From Candidatus Nitrospira kreftii (lineage in GTDB: Bacteria; Nitrospirota; Nitrospiria; Nitrospirales; Nitrospiraceae): DNA of 64,000 nt. Below the pieces are notes generated by a model. The model made no database searches. It was not told the DNA's origin and saw nothing but the letters and a program-made list of their open reading frames with translations. The DNA lies in assembly GCA_014058405.1 (NCBI GenBank), contig CP047423.1, positions 3,642,501 through 3,706,500 on the forward strand. Direction: 5' to 3'. Position numbers and translations under genes: made by a program. Positions 44,896 to 54,014 of the stretch are shown here, piece by piece (position 1 is the first letter of the stretch; every line of letters begins with the position of its first letter).

Positions 44896-45762
44896 ATGGG
44901 TGAAAAACCGATCATCTTTATTAGCTGCGGTCAACAGACAGAGCCTGAAAAACAGCTCGGCACTGCAATTGCCCAGTTGGTGCGTGACCTCACGCCGTTC
45001 GAACCGTATTTTGCCGAGTATCAAACGAGCCTGGAAGGGCTATCCAAACATGTTCTTGGAGCGCTCAACCGGTGCATTGGGTTCGTAGTGGTCTTGCATG
45101 CACGTGGGATCGTCCTGCCGATAAACCGAACTCGGGCCTCCGTCTGGGTTGAGCAGGAGGTCGCGATCGCGGCCTTCCTCCAGCAGGTGCTAGGTCGAAC
45201 GCTTCATCTGGCGGCATTTTCGGAAAAGGGAGTCGCCCGAGAAGGCATACGAGAGGCTCTTCTGCTCAACCCGAGGGAGTTCAACAATAACCAAGAGATC
45301 CTCGATCATCTCCGAGCTGTGGTTCCCACCTGGGAAACTCCAACTTGTGGAACGGCGACCTCTGATCTAGCAATCGAATATAAGAAGAGGAATATTACGC
45401 AGAAGCGTCATGACTACGAGCTTATTCTGCTGCTTACGAATCGAGGAACCGAATCGATTAGTCAGTATCACGTGGACCTTGAGTTCCCATTAGCACTGCT
45501 GGATCAGCCAAACAATAATGTTCACTTCATCCCTAACCGCTCAAGCCATTCGATAGGCTTCTTTCGCACGACTCAGAATATGCATGGTCAAGTATTCCCA
45601 GGTGACATACTCCAGATCATGAGCGTCCAATATTATGTGGACACACGCATCTTCATGTACCAACAGGAGTTGCTGCGAGAGATGGTTCGCGCCAAACTCT
45701 ACATTGGCGGTGCCGAACCACAAGTCTTTGAGAAGTCGATGGTGGAGCTTCAGGTGTTCTGA
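44896..45762 (+). CDS. TIR-like domain protein with beta-rich C-terminus
   Basis: The 288-residue protein begins with a TIR/flavodoxin-like fold: first strand PIIFISCGQQ (residues 5-14), helix LGTAIAQLVRDL, then SLEGLSKHVLGALNRCIGF, a strand FVVVLHARG, and SVWVEQEVAIAAFL. The Glu residues at 86 and 88 sit where TIR NADases have their catalytic Glu. The C-terminal 140 residues are beta-rich (YELILLLTNRGTESISQYHV) and look like an Ig-type sandwich. It may cleave NAD+ or another nucleotide in defence. One counted 60-base line has 40% GC, which suggests transfer. ATG 44896 is used; GGAG lies very close to it. Confidence 0.65.
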   Translation: MGEKPIIFISCGQQTEPEKQLGTAIAQLVRDLTPFEPYFAEYQTSLEGLSKHVLGALNRCIGFVVVLHARGIVLPINRTRASVWVEQEVAIAAFLQQVLGRTLHLAAFSEKGVAREGIREALLLNPREFNNNQEILDHLRAVVPTWETPTCGTATSDLAIEYKKRNITQKRHDYELILLLTNRGTESISQYHVDLEFPLALLDQPNNNVHFIPNRSSHSIGFFRTTQNMHGQVFPGDILQIMSVQYYVDTRIFMYQQELLREMVRAKLYIGGAEPQVFEKSMVELQVF

Positions 45763-45979
45763 AATAATTAACGAGCCGTCGGAGGGGTGAGTGCAGCATC
45801 AGTTTAGTCATTAAACCTACTCGTCAGCACCCAGAACATTCATAGTAGGAGGACTGGTTTGTCCCTCATCTTCCAATAATGCCGCTGACCCTTTCAGATA
45901 GTAACCGTCGCGTTCACCGTTATGTATCGTGAAACCGCAGGGTCCTGAACAACTTCTCTCGCCATTCCGGAGAGTCATA

Positions 45980-46753
45980 GTGGAATTCCTCATCGTCTGC
46001 ATCGCATCATTACTGGCCTCGGCTCTCACGCTCTTTTCTGGGTTCGGACTGGGCACCCTGTTGATGCCCGTGGTGGCTCTCTTCTTCCCACTGGAGCTGG
46101 CGATCGCGATGACGGCCATGGTCCATCTAGCAAATAACCTCTTCAAGATTGGGTTGCTTGGCAGAAAGGCGGATGGTTCAGTTCTGCTGAAGTTCGGGCT
46201 ACCGGCGGTTGTAGCGGCGTTTGTGGGAGCGGCGTTGCTGTTGTATCTGGGCGATGTAGAACCCCTTTATCACTATGAGGCATTCGGTCGCAATCAACAG
46301 GTATCAGCCCTCAAATTAGTCATTGGCACACTCATCGTGATATTCGTCGGCTTAGAACTCTCCCCGACCTTCTCGAAGGTGTCACTCGATCACAAATGGC
46401 TCCCGCTTGGTGGCGTTATTAGTGGGTTCTTCGGTGGGCTCTCCGGCCATCAAGGTGCCTTTCGCAGCATGTTCTTGATCAAGGCGGGTCTGGAGAAAGA
46501 GGCGTTCGTCGCAACAGGGGTCGTGCTGGCCGTTATGGTCGATATCGCCCGAATGGTTATCTACGGTGCAGATATTTCGACCCAAGGCCATGCTGTTGAG
46601 TGGCCGTTGGTCATTGGCGCCAGCCTTTCCGCCTTTACCGGTGCCTACGTCGGCGCGAAGGTGCTCAAGAAGGTCACGCTTCGGTCGGTCCAACTGATTG
46701 TCTCGGGTCTGTTGATTGTAGTTGGAGTTGGGCTAATCGCGGGCGTCTTGTGA
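45980..46753 (+). CDS. TSUP (TauE/SafE-like) membrane permease
   Basis: This family moves sulfonates, sulfite or other small anions across the inner membrane. The product has about eight membrane helices in two halves, each with the family's glycine-rich start: LFSGFGLGTLLMPVVALFFP and VISGFFGGLSGHQGAFRSMF. GTG 45980 has CGGAG seven bases upstream; a GTG at 45929 would add 17 polar residues. The substrate is unknown. Confidence 0.85.
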   Translation: MEFLIVCIASLLASALTLFSGFGLGTLLMPVVALFFPLELAIAMTAMVHLANNLFKIGLLGRKADGSVLLKFGLPAVVAAFVGAALLLYLGDVEPLYHYEAFGRNQQVSALKLVIGTLIVIFVGLELSPTFSKVSLDHKWLPLGGVISGFFGGLSGHQGAFRSMFLIKAGLEKEAFVATGVVLAVMVDIARMVIYGADISTQGHAVEWPLVIGASLSAFTGAYVGAKVLKKVTLRSVQLIVSGLLIVVGVGLIAGVL

Positions 46754-46774
46754 TCCGGCGACTCAGTTTTTCGA

Positions 46775-47899
46775 TTACAGTTTGAGCCGCTCGGTGTAGC
46801 CAGTCAATTCGACATAGCCGTGGCCTTTGATTGGCCTGCCCTGTTTGGTGCCTGTCACCACCACCGCCCCTTCCCAATAAGAGACCTTGGTGCTGCGCGA
46901 GGTGCGCAATTCTTGATCGGCGAACAACGGTATGACATCCAGCACCAGGTCGACCGCCGGAAACCTCAGTTGCCATCGGCTGGGATAGTTAGCCTTACTC
47001 TCGGAGCTGGTCCACGTTGCAGTCGACTCGATCTCAAAGTCGGTCACCTCCAGGTGCCGCGTGCGTCCATCAGTCGACACAACCGTGCCGCTTGATGCAA
47101 GATCGGATGATCCATCTTTGCGACGCATGCGATACAGCATGAGCTCGGTATTGTCCTCCAACTGGATGCTGAACCAGTCCCATCCGACTTGGTCGGCACC
47201 CAGGTCGGATGATCCGAACTCATGATCCATCCAGCTGAATCCGGAGACTTCGAACCGTTCACCATTAATCGTGAGGCTCCCTGTCGTCTTGAGTCTCGTG
47301 AATGAATAGTAGTGAGAGGCTTGGCCTTTGTCTCCCCCTTTTCGGCTGATGCCGTCCGAACCATGTGCCACTGGAGGTTTGGCCGGTTCCAGGGTGAGGG
47401 CGAGAGCATGGGTCTGGTCGCGTGCCGCCAAAGTGTGGTTGCCGGACGGATCCGTCGACGCCTCCGCTCGCCAATCGTCGATCCACACGCGAAGTCGAGA
47501 CTCATCGGCTCCCGCCTTCCCCAACCCTTCGCGGCTGAGCTTTTCCGAAAAATGAAACTGTTTTCCAGTGATGTCGGTCACGGCGAAGTGAGCCAGGTAA
47601 ATGTGCTTGATTGACCACTTCGACGGCAGAGTTTTAATGTCCTCCGGCGGAACGCCTCGACGGAAGAAGGTCAGCTCGAAACCGAACGATCGGCCGGTTT
47701 TCGAGTGTAGATGGCCTGTGTAGTACCACCACTCGGTTCGATAGCTTGGGTGCGAACCGTGGTCTTTGGGAAAGTTGTACCGATACCCAGCGGTTGCCGA
47801 TTGAAACGTTGGCGAAGAGGGGTCGGCCCCTGCTGTGACGGCGAAGCCGAGCACGAGCAAGGCCATGACTGCAACGGCCAGACGCACCTCCTGGATCAT
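46775..47899 (-). CDS. CrtC/AttH-type lipocalin-like secreted protein
   Basis: The 374-residue protein has a signal peptide (LAVAVMALLVLGFAVTAGA) and the two-lipocalin fold of the AttH/CrtC family: HPSYRTEWWYYTGHLHS, FGFELTFFRRGV, then SGFSWMDHEFGS and GWDWFSIQLEDNTELMLY. The family includes carotenoid 1,2-hydratase (CrtC), but no carotenoid genes lie near, and most such proteins in non-phototrophs have unknown roles, often beside ABC exporters. Here an exporter pair follows about 0.9 kb away on the other strand. Confidence 0.85.
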   Translation of the reverse strand: MIQEVRLAVAVMALLVLGFAVTAGADPSSPTFQSATAGYRYNFPKDHGSHPSYRTEWWYYTGHLHSKTGRSFGFELTFFRRGVPPEDIKTLPSKWSIKHIYLAHFAVTDITGKQFHFSEKLSREGLGKAGADESRLRVWIDDWRAEASTDPSGNHTLAARDQTHALALTLEPAKPPVAHGSDGISRKGGDKGQASHYYSFTRLKTTGSLTINGERFEVSGFSWMDHEFGSSDLGADQVGWDWFSIQLEDNTELMLYRMRRKDGSSDLASSGTVVSTDGRTRHLEVTDFEIESTATWTSSESKANYPSRWQLRFPAVDLVLDVIPLFADQELRTSRSTKVSYWEGAVVVTGTKQGRPIKGHGYVELTGYTERLKL

Positions 47900-48083
47900 T
47901 CGGTCGGTCTCACGAATTCGACTCAGAGTTCCAGACTAGAGCCTGATGTCTTGGGCTGTTTATAGCACGCGCATCCGCACACGAACAAATCGCTCGTCTA
48001 TGAGCGGCGTTTCTCAGTTCCTCGTGACTCACCGGTCATCAGTCAGCGTTGACAATTTTCACACGCCTCAGCTATCGTGAGTG

Positions 48084-48773
48084 ATGCAGATCGATCGAGA
48101 GCGTGGACCATCGCATCCAGGTCCTGCCAAGCATGAGGAGCCCTTCGTCATTCCCAACCGCCTTCCGGTGTTCCCATTACCGAATGTTGTTTTTTTTCCA
48201 AAGACCTATTTACCGCTCCATGTGTTTGAGCCTCGCTACCGCCGGATGGTAGCCGACGCCACCATGGGCGCTCAATCTATCGCCATGGCTCTCCTCAAAG
48301 AAGGATGGGAGGCGGACTACTATGGGAACCCGGCCATCTATCCGGCACTCTGCATCGGACGGATCGTAAGTGTTCAGCCCTTGCCCGACGGCCGTTCCAA
48401 CATCTTGCTCCAAGGAGTCGAACGCGGTGAGGTCTTGGAAGAACATTTCGACAGACCTTACCGCGAAGCGACCATTCGCTTGACGCCCCTGCGATCGGAC
48501 GAGGGACTGACGACCGCGACCAGGCGCGCACTGATCGATGTGCTGGGGCGGTACCTTCAATCACGAGAGGATAACGCAGTCTGGCAGGGGTTTTTTCGTG
48601 AAGAAGTCAGCGATGAAGTCCTCGTCAACACACTGTCCACGTATTTGGACTGCACACCTCTGGAGAAACAATTTTTGCTGGAAGCCGACGGACTCCATCA
48701 ACGTGCCCGTCGGTTGAACGATCTGGTGCAGTTCATGCTGCACGAGCATCGCGGCGCAAAGGATTGGGAATAA
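48084..48773 (+). CDS. Lon N-terminal domain protein (LonN)
   Basis: This stand-alone substrate-binding domain of Lon-type proteases has about 229 residues and no ATPase or protease part. Motifs: LPVFPLPNVVFFPKTYLPLH, VFEPRYRRMV, IYPALCIGRIVSVQPLPDGR. It may bind damaged or unfolded proteins. The following ABC ATPase begins 4 bases after its stop, so they form one operon. Start is ATG 48084, or GTG 48081. Confidence 0.87.
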   Translation: MQIDRERGPSHPGPAKHEEPFVIPNRLPVFPLPNVVFFPKTYLPLHVFEPRYRRMVADATMGAQSIAMALLKEGWEADYYGNPAIYPALCIGRIVSVQPLPDGRSNILLQGVERGEVLEEHFDRPYREATIRLTPLRSDEGLTTATRRALIDVLGRYLQSREDNAVWQGFFREEVSDEVLVNTLSTYLDCTPLEKQFLLEADGLHQRARRLNDLVQFMLHEHRGAKDWE

Positions 48774-48777
48774 CGAA

Positions 48778-49749
48778 ATGGATCGTACCGTCGCGATCGA
48801 CGTGAGTCGTTTGTGTAAAACGTACGATAGCCATAAGGCTGTCGATGATTTGTCGTTTCAGGTCTACGCGGGAGAGATTTTTGGTTTACTGGGGCCGAAC
48901 GGCGCCGGCAAGAGCACCACTCTTCGTACGCTCATCACCCTGTTACACCCAACCTCGGGCACGGCCACGATCATGGGCTATGACTCGGTGCGAGAGGCAG
49001 ACAAAGTACGAACCGTGATCGGGTACGTGCCGCAAGAGCGGGCGATCGATCGGTTCCTTACGGGGCGCGAACACCTTCAATTGCTAGGCGCTCTTTATCA
49101 CCTCACGAAAGAAGAGGCGACTAAGCGCATCAGCGAGCTGCTTAAACTTGTCGAACTAGAGACCCATGCAGACCGCCCGGCAAAAACCTATTCCGGCGGA
49201 ATGAAGCGCAAACTCGACATTGCCTGCGGGTTGTTGCCTGATCCAAAAATCTTGTTTCTCGATGAGCCCACATTGGGCCTCGACGTCCAGAGTCGCCTCC
49301 GGATTTGGGAATACGTCCGGATGCTCAAAGCTCGAGGTATCACGGTAGTGATGACAACGAATTATCTGGATGAAGCTGATCGACTGTGCGATCGGCTGGC
49401 CATTATCGACGGCGGCAAGATTAAGACGCTGGGGGCACCGGCTGAGCTTAAGATCGCGCTTGGTGGAGATATCGTATCTCTCACACTCAAGGAGATCGAC
49501 CGGATTCCCACGCTTGAGGCCGAGTTGAAAGGTCGGCTGGCCATTACGTCCGTGCGAGCAACTACGAAGGGTTTGGACATTCGGGTAGAATCACCTGAGA
49601 AGGCGCTGCCCACTATTCTTGAATCGGCCAATCGATTGGGTTGCCAGATCGAGTTTATTCAGTACAACAGACCGCGCTTGGACGATGTGTTCATCGCCCA
49701 TACGGGCCGAGCCATCACCGAATCGATCCCCGAGGCCGAGTCGGCATAA
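48778..49749 (+). CDS. ABC exporter ATP-binding protein (DrrA-like)
   Basis: It energises the ABC-2 type permease that follows. Walker A is GPNGAGKST, the signature YSGGMKRK, and Walker B LFLDEPTLGLD; the switch-region His is replaced by Asn (MTTNYLDEADRLCD). It has 323 residues, with a C-terminal extension of the daunorubicin-resistance type (LDDVFIAHTGR). Spacing to the permease is 9 bases. Confidence 0.9.
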   Translation: MDRTVAIDVSRLCKTYDSHKAVDDLSFQVYAGEIFGLLGPNGAGKSTTLRTLITLLHPTSGTATIMGYDSVREADKVRTVIGYVPQERAIDRFLTGREHLQLLGALYHLTKEEATKRISELLKLVELETHADRPAKTYSGGMKRKLDIACGLLPDPKILFLDEPTLGLDVQSRLRIWEYVRMLKARGITVVMTTNYLDEADRLCDRLAIIDGGKIKTLGAPAELKIALGGDIVSLTLKEIDRIPTLEAELKGRLAITSVRATTKGLDIRVESPEKALPTILESANRLGCQIEFIQYNRPRLDDVFIAHTGRAITESIPEAESA

Positions 49750-49758
49750 AGGAGTCAC

Positions 49759-50538
49759 GTGGAGCATTACTGGCAGGAAATCAGCGCATTGACGATGCGG
49801 TGGGTCCGACGGTTGAGTCGAGAGAAATTCAGTATGCTGTTCACGCTGGTACAGCCCATGTTGTTCTGGCTCATTTTTTTCGGGAACCTGTTTCAACGGG
49901 CTGCGGACACAGACGTCATGCAGGCGCCAAACTACATCAGCTTTCTTGCAGCCGGGGTCGTTGTGATGACCGTCCTGAACAATGGCTTAGCGGGGGGCGT
50001 CGATCTGCTGTTCGACAAGGAAAATGGATTTCTCGAGCGTTTGATGTCCACACCTATTCATCGCACCTCGGTCATTCTTAGCCGGTTTATCTTCGTCATG
50101 GCGATTACATCACTCCAGGTCCTCGTGATTCTTGGTGTGTCCTATCTGTTTGGCGTGCATCCGGCGACCGGCATCCTCGGCATCGCGACGATTTTGTTGA
50201 TCGGGATGATGTTTGGCGTTGGACTGACGGCCATCTCCATGGCAATGGCATTCTCCGTCAAAAGCCACGGCGACTTCTTTTCGGTACTCGGATTTCTGTC
50301 GCTGCCGATGATTTTCCTCAGCTCCGCATTGGTCCCTCTGACCGCCATGCCAGGGTGGATGAGTTTCCTAGCACAGTTCAATCCAATGACCTGGGCGATC
50401 GATGCCGTGCGTCCTCTCATCCTGTCCGGATGGAGCGAGGCGTTACCTCACCTGGGGATGGTCATCGTTGTCATGCTGGTGTTTGATGCACTCTGTCTAT
50501 ACGGTGGGGCCAAGGCATTTCGCCGTGCGATGGGGTGA
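49759..50538 (+). CDS. ABC-2 type transporter permease
   Basis: This is the membrane partner of the preceding ATPase, with 259 residues and about six helices. Landmarks: LVQPMLFWLIFFGNLF, NGLAGGVDLLFDKENGFLER, LMSTPIHRTSVILSR and SFLAQFNPMTWAIDAVRPLI. The start is GTG 49759 with AAAGGAG upstream. It probably exports a lipid, polysaccharide or drug; the substrate is not deducible. Confidence 0.9.
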   Translation: MEHYWQEISALTMRWVRRLSREKFSMLFTLVQPMLFWLIFFGNLFQRAADTDVMQAPNYISFLAAGVVVMTVLNNGLAGGVDLLFDKENGFLERLMSTPIHRTSVILSRFIFVMAITSLQVLVILGVSYLFGVHPATGILGIATILLIGMMFGVGLTAISMAMAFSVKSHGDFFSVLGFLSLPMIFLSSALVPLTAMPGWMSFLAQFNPMTWAIDAVRPLILSGWSEALPHLGMVIVVMLVFDALCLYGGAKAFRRAMG

Positions 50539-50650
50539 TTGCGTGACGAAGCGTCGATTGCTTGACTGACAGTGGCATCCGTCGGATCATTGAGTCAAGC
50601 GAGACTGATTCAGGCTGAGCCCAGTAACGGACGACCGAGAACCTGTAGGT

Positions 50651-51511
50651 ATGCTGATTCCTGAAAACAAAATTAGAGCCCTCATTCGTCTCCTGTCCGA
50701 TGAGGACGACAGAATCGTTCAGACCATCAGCGGACGACTTATCGACATCGGCCCCTCGGCAGTCCCACTCCTCCAGGAAGCGGAAATTGAGCAGCCGGAA
50801 ATGAGCGATCGCATCGCGTCCGTCCTTGAAGAGATCCGCGGAGGGAACCTGGAAGAGGAGTTGACGAATCTGGCAACCCTCGCAGGGGGGGCAATGTGCC
50901 TGGAAACCGGCGCTTTCCTCATCGCTCGATACGCATACCCAACACTGGATGTGACACGCTATCGTGAACGGTTAGACGCGATGGCAGACGAAGTTCGCGC
51001 CCGAATCGGCTGTCGAGCGTCCGGGGAAGAGGCCGTCAATGCGCTCAATCGCTACCTCTTTACTGAACAAGGGTTTAAAGGAAACACCAAGAATTACTAT
51101 GAGGTTGAGAACAGCTACCTCAATAGTGTCATGGATCGGCGCGTCGGCATCCCGATCAGCTTGTCTGCCGTCTACCTCTTTCTTGGGCAACGCCTACAGC
51201 TGCCGGTGTTCGGCATCGGCATGCCGGGACATTTTCTAGTGAAGTACGAGTCCGATCGGTACAAAATTTTCATCGACTGTTTCAACGGCGGAGCCTTGCT
51301 CACCGAAAAAAACTGTGCGCGGTTTTTGACGGAAGCCGGCTACGGGTTTGATGACAAGTACCTGCAGAAAAGTCCTATTTGTGCGATCCTGTCACGGATG
51401 GTCAAGAATCTCCTCGCGATTTATTCTAAGGCCGGTGACTCAGTCAAAACCGACCGTTTGTCCAAGTTCATCGAGATCCTTGGTGGGGCTCCCCGCGAAG
51501 AAGGGCTGTAA
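50651..51511 (+). CDS. SirB1-like transglutaminase-fold protein
   Basis: This 286-residue protein has a HEAT-like helical start (LIRLLSDEDDRIVQTISGRL, AVPLLQEAE) and a SirB1/YchA transglutaminase-like domain (NSYLNSVMDRRVGIPISLS, GIGMPGHFLVKYE, IFIDCFNGG). SirB1 proteins are conserved, but a catalytic activity has not been shown to my knowledge; the typical Cys is not evident. It ends just before the MBL gene on the other strand. Confidence 0.85.
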   Translation: MLIPENKIRALIRLLSDEDDRIVQTISGRLIDIGPSAVPLLQEAEIEQPEMSDRIASVLEEIRGGNLEEELTNLATLAGGAMCLETGAFLIARYAYPTLDVTRYRERLDAMADEVRARIGCRASGEEAVNALNRYLFTEQGFKGNTKNYYEVENSYLNSVMDRRVGIPISLSAVYLFLGQRLQLPVFGIGMPGHFLVKYESDRYKIFIDCFNGGALLTEKNCARFLTEAGYGFDDKYLQKSPICAILSRMVKNLLAIYSKAGDSVKTDRLSKFIEILGGAPREEGL

Positions 51512-51512
51512 G

Positions 51513-52268
51513 CTAGACTCGGATCGTGAACAGATCGTTCCCCTTCCAAATCCTGCCATGGTATTCCTCACCAGCCTGCGCTTTGACATCATAGCGATCA
51601 GCGACCGGATAGAAATGCGACAGGACGAGCTGGCCCACCCCAGCCTCCGTTGCCACCTGACCGCACTGCCCGGCGTGCAGATGGGCGGGGCCTGGACGAT
51701 TGGCTGGGAACGAACAATCGAGCACCGCCAGGTCAGCTTCCTTACATAACGAGATCACCTCATCACAGTATTGCGTATCCCCTGAATAGACGACTGTCTT
51801 CCCCCGGTACTCAATCCGATAGCCGACTGATGAGAGATCCGGGACATGGACGACAGGTTTCGGAACGATACGAGTATCCCCGATCCTGAACGGTCTATCT
51901 GTTACTTCCCTGAATGAGACTCTGAATGGCGCCGGTGAAAAGCTGGGGAAGCTCTTCATGATCGATTGTAACAGGCGAATCGTGCCTTTAGGACCGATCA
52001 GTGTCATCCCGGGGCGATGGCCTCCTCCATACTTGGCATAGATCACTGCGTCGAAGAAGAAGGTAATGAAGTCCGAAAAGTGGTCGGCATGAAAATGGGA
52101 GAATAAGAGATGTGTAATCCGATGCCGGTTCACACCGGTCTTAATCAGGTTCATTAAGGTGCGTGGTCCGAAATCAATCAGAATCTGCTGATCCGTGCGC
52201 ACCAGATAGCCGGCCGCAGCACGGGTGGGATGTACATTGGTACCAGAACCAAGAATAGTCAGACGCAT
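51513..52268 (-). CDS. Metallo-beta-lactamase fold hydrolase (RNase Z-like)
   Basis: The 251-residue protein has the zinc-binding SHFHADHFSDFI motif and further ligands in SGDTQYCDE and a His near LSHFYP; a GPK loop of the RNase Z type (LIGPKGTIRLL) is present. The N-terminal TILGSGT is typical of RNase Z-like enzymes. Whether it trims tRNA or acts on a small ester is open. ATG 52268 gives MRLTILGSGT. Confidence 0.85.
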   Translation of the reverse strand: MRLTILGSGTNVHPTRAAAGYLVRTDQQILIDFGPRTLMNLIKTGVNRHRITHLLFSHFHADHFSDFITFFFDAVIYAKYGGGHRPGMTLIGPKGTIRLLQSIMKSFPSFSPAPFRVSFREVTDRPFRIGDTRIVPKPVVHVPDLSSVGYRIEYRGKTVVYSGDTQYCDEVISLCKEADLAVLDCSFPANRPGPAHLHAGQCGQVATEAGVGQLVLSHFYPVADRYDVKAQAGEEYHGRIWKGNDLFTIRV

Positions 52269-52394
52269 AGGCAAGATCGTCGCACTACGGTTGAGGCAGG
52301 ATAGTCTTAAGCAGAAAGCCTGGTCAAGCCAATGATTTCCGGTCCTACCAATTCATTGACGATACCTCGATGACGTTCGTATGATCGCCCTCTC

Positions 52395-53036
52395 ATGACC
52401 GATTCCACACCTCACGACCAGGGACCGATCAACCCTGCTTGGCTTATCGTAGTGATCGGCTTTATCGTGGCCGGAGTGTGGATTTGGAAACGGCTGTCTC
52501 TCGAAACACAGGACTATATCGTCGACCAGGCAGTCCCCATGGCGGCGATGGGCATTGTGTCGGCTCTCCTCCTGTTCATTCCGTTCAGCGCCCTTCGTCG
52601 TCGCCGAGCCAAATCTAAGGAACGAACCCGCCTTCTGGCATTGTTTGACCAGGCAACCGCCCAGGAAAAAAGACTGGACCTTGCGTTTGCCCTACTAGAG
52701 AACAATGATTACCGAACTGATGGACTCGATTCGGCCGTTCCGGCCTTGAAGGAACTATTTGAAACGACCTTGCAACGAGCCTTGGGTGATAAACAGCATC
52801 GCATCAGGGGGATGGCAGCCAGCCACTTGGGGGCGTTGGGAGATCAGTCGGTAGTACCGCTGTTACTTAAAGCATTGGCAGATGACCATGCCTACGTGCG
52901 TTCCTGCGCCGCTTTGGGGTTGGGACGACTGCGGGCGACTGACACACGTGAGCGACTGAAAGTGGTTATGGAACAGGATTGGGACCAAACTGTCAGAAGT
53001 CGAGCCCGGGAAGCGCTGGAACGGATGCGTGAGTAA
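52395..53036 (+). CDS. HEAT-repeat membrane protein
   Basis: The 213-residue protein has two N-terminal membrane helices (AWLIVVIGFIVAGVWIW and AAMGIVSALLLFIPFSAL), a basic stretch (RRRRAKSKERTR) and C-terminal HEAT repeats (GMAASHLGALGDQSVVPLLL and SCAALGLGRLRATDTRERL). It may bind a partner at the inner-membrane face. It converges with the metallophosphoesterase gene. Confidence 0.78.
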   Translation: MTDSTPHDQGPINPAWLIVVIGFIVAGVWIWKRLSLETQDYIVDQAVPMAAMGIVSALLLFIPFSALRRRRAKSKERTRLLALFDQATAQEKRLDLAFALLENNDYRTDGLDSAVPALKELFETTLQRALGDKQHRIRGMAASHLGALGDQSVVPLLLKALADDHAYVRSCAALGLGRLRATDTRERLKVVMEQDWDQTVRSRAREALERMRE

Positions 53037-53039
53037 CCG

Positions 53040-53900
53040 TTAGGTGCTCAGAGTTGGAGTCTGTTCTTCGATCCACTCGATCACCGCAATTTCAGGTCGA
53101 CAATTCAGTCGAAAGGGGAGGAAGGACCACCCTAACCCTCGGTTGACATACAGCCTGTGCCGGCCGGATTCGTGCCAGCCTGCCACGCGGCCGTTGCAGC
53201 CAGGAGGGAGCCAGAAGGTGGGAATCCCTGGCACTCTCCACTGCCCACCGTGACTATGTCCACAGAGAATGAGGTCAATGGCATGATGGTCTTCCACATA
53301 GTCGAGGATGTTCGGTGCATGAGCTAGTAACAACGTATAGTGACGGTCGGCACGAAGCGGGACACATCGCAGATCGGCTCGATGCAACGACGGATCATCG
53401 ACGCCGACAATGATAAACTCTCCCTTCCTGGTTGATACAATTGCACTTTGATTCACCAGGAGTGTGATCTTGTGTCGATCGGCTTGTTCGGCATACTCTG
53501 CTACCGGCACACCGCTGTAATGGTCGTGATTGCCTAACGTCATATAGACCGGCGCGATGGGACGCAAACGTGCTAGGAATCGGAAGAGATGTGGTAGGCC
53601 TTCGGGTACGTTGAGAAGATCCCCCGTGATGAAGATCCAATCAGGATGGAGCTCCTTCACGATTTCCACGATGACGTCGTGTCTCGGTTGATAGCGATCT
53701 ACGTGCAGATCCGTGAGGTGGACCGCGCGACAATCCGCAAGAGCTGAATGTCGCTGCGTGAGCAGCGTCACGTCAGGATTGGATAAGCCAAATTCCCAAT
53801 CAGGCACAAGACTGAATGCCCGATACAACGGCTGGCCGATGCACGAGCCAATGAACGATCGTGCACGATCAGGCCATGAGGTCGTTTGGCGCCGCTTCAT
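53040..53900 (-). CDS. Calcineurin-like metallophosphoesterase
   Basis: The 286-residue enzyme has the five motifs of the family: LTDLHVDRY, FITGDLLNVPEG, LGNHDHYSG, LLLAHAPNI and CGHSHGGQ. These bind two metal ions. It resembles the YkuE/LpxH-like branch, and a phospholipid or nucleotide substrate is possible. The start lies close to, and divergent from, truD. Confidence 0.88.
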   Translation of the reverse strand: MKRRQTTSWPDRARSFIGSCIGQPLYRAFSLVPDWEFGLSNPDVTLLTQRHSALADCRAVHLTDLHVDRYQPRHDVIVEIVKELHPDWIFITGDLLNVPEGLPHLFRFLARLRPIAPVYMTLGNHDHYSGVPVAEYAEQADRHKITLLVNQSAIVSTRKGEFIIVGVDDPSLHRADLRCVPLRADRHYTLLLAHAPNILDYVEDHHAIDLILCGHSHGGQWRVPGIPTFWLPPGCNGRVAGWHESGRHRLYVNRGLGWSFLPFRLNCRPEIAVIEWIEEQTPTLST

Positions 53901-54014
53901 GCGGCAGCCCTTGACTTCATTAATCGTTCTTGCATGGATCCAGAAAGTATAGCATGGTCCTTCTTTCCAGCAGATTCGACGGCATCGCTCGGCACTCGTG
54001 ACAAAGGATCGCTA

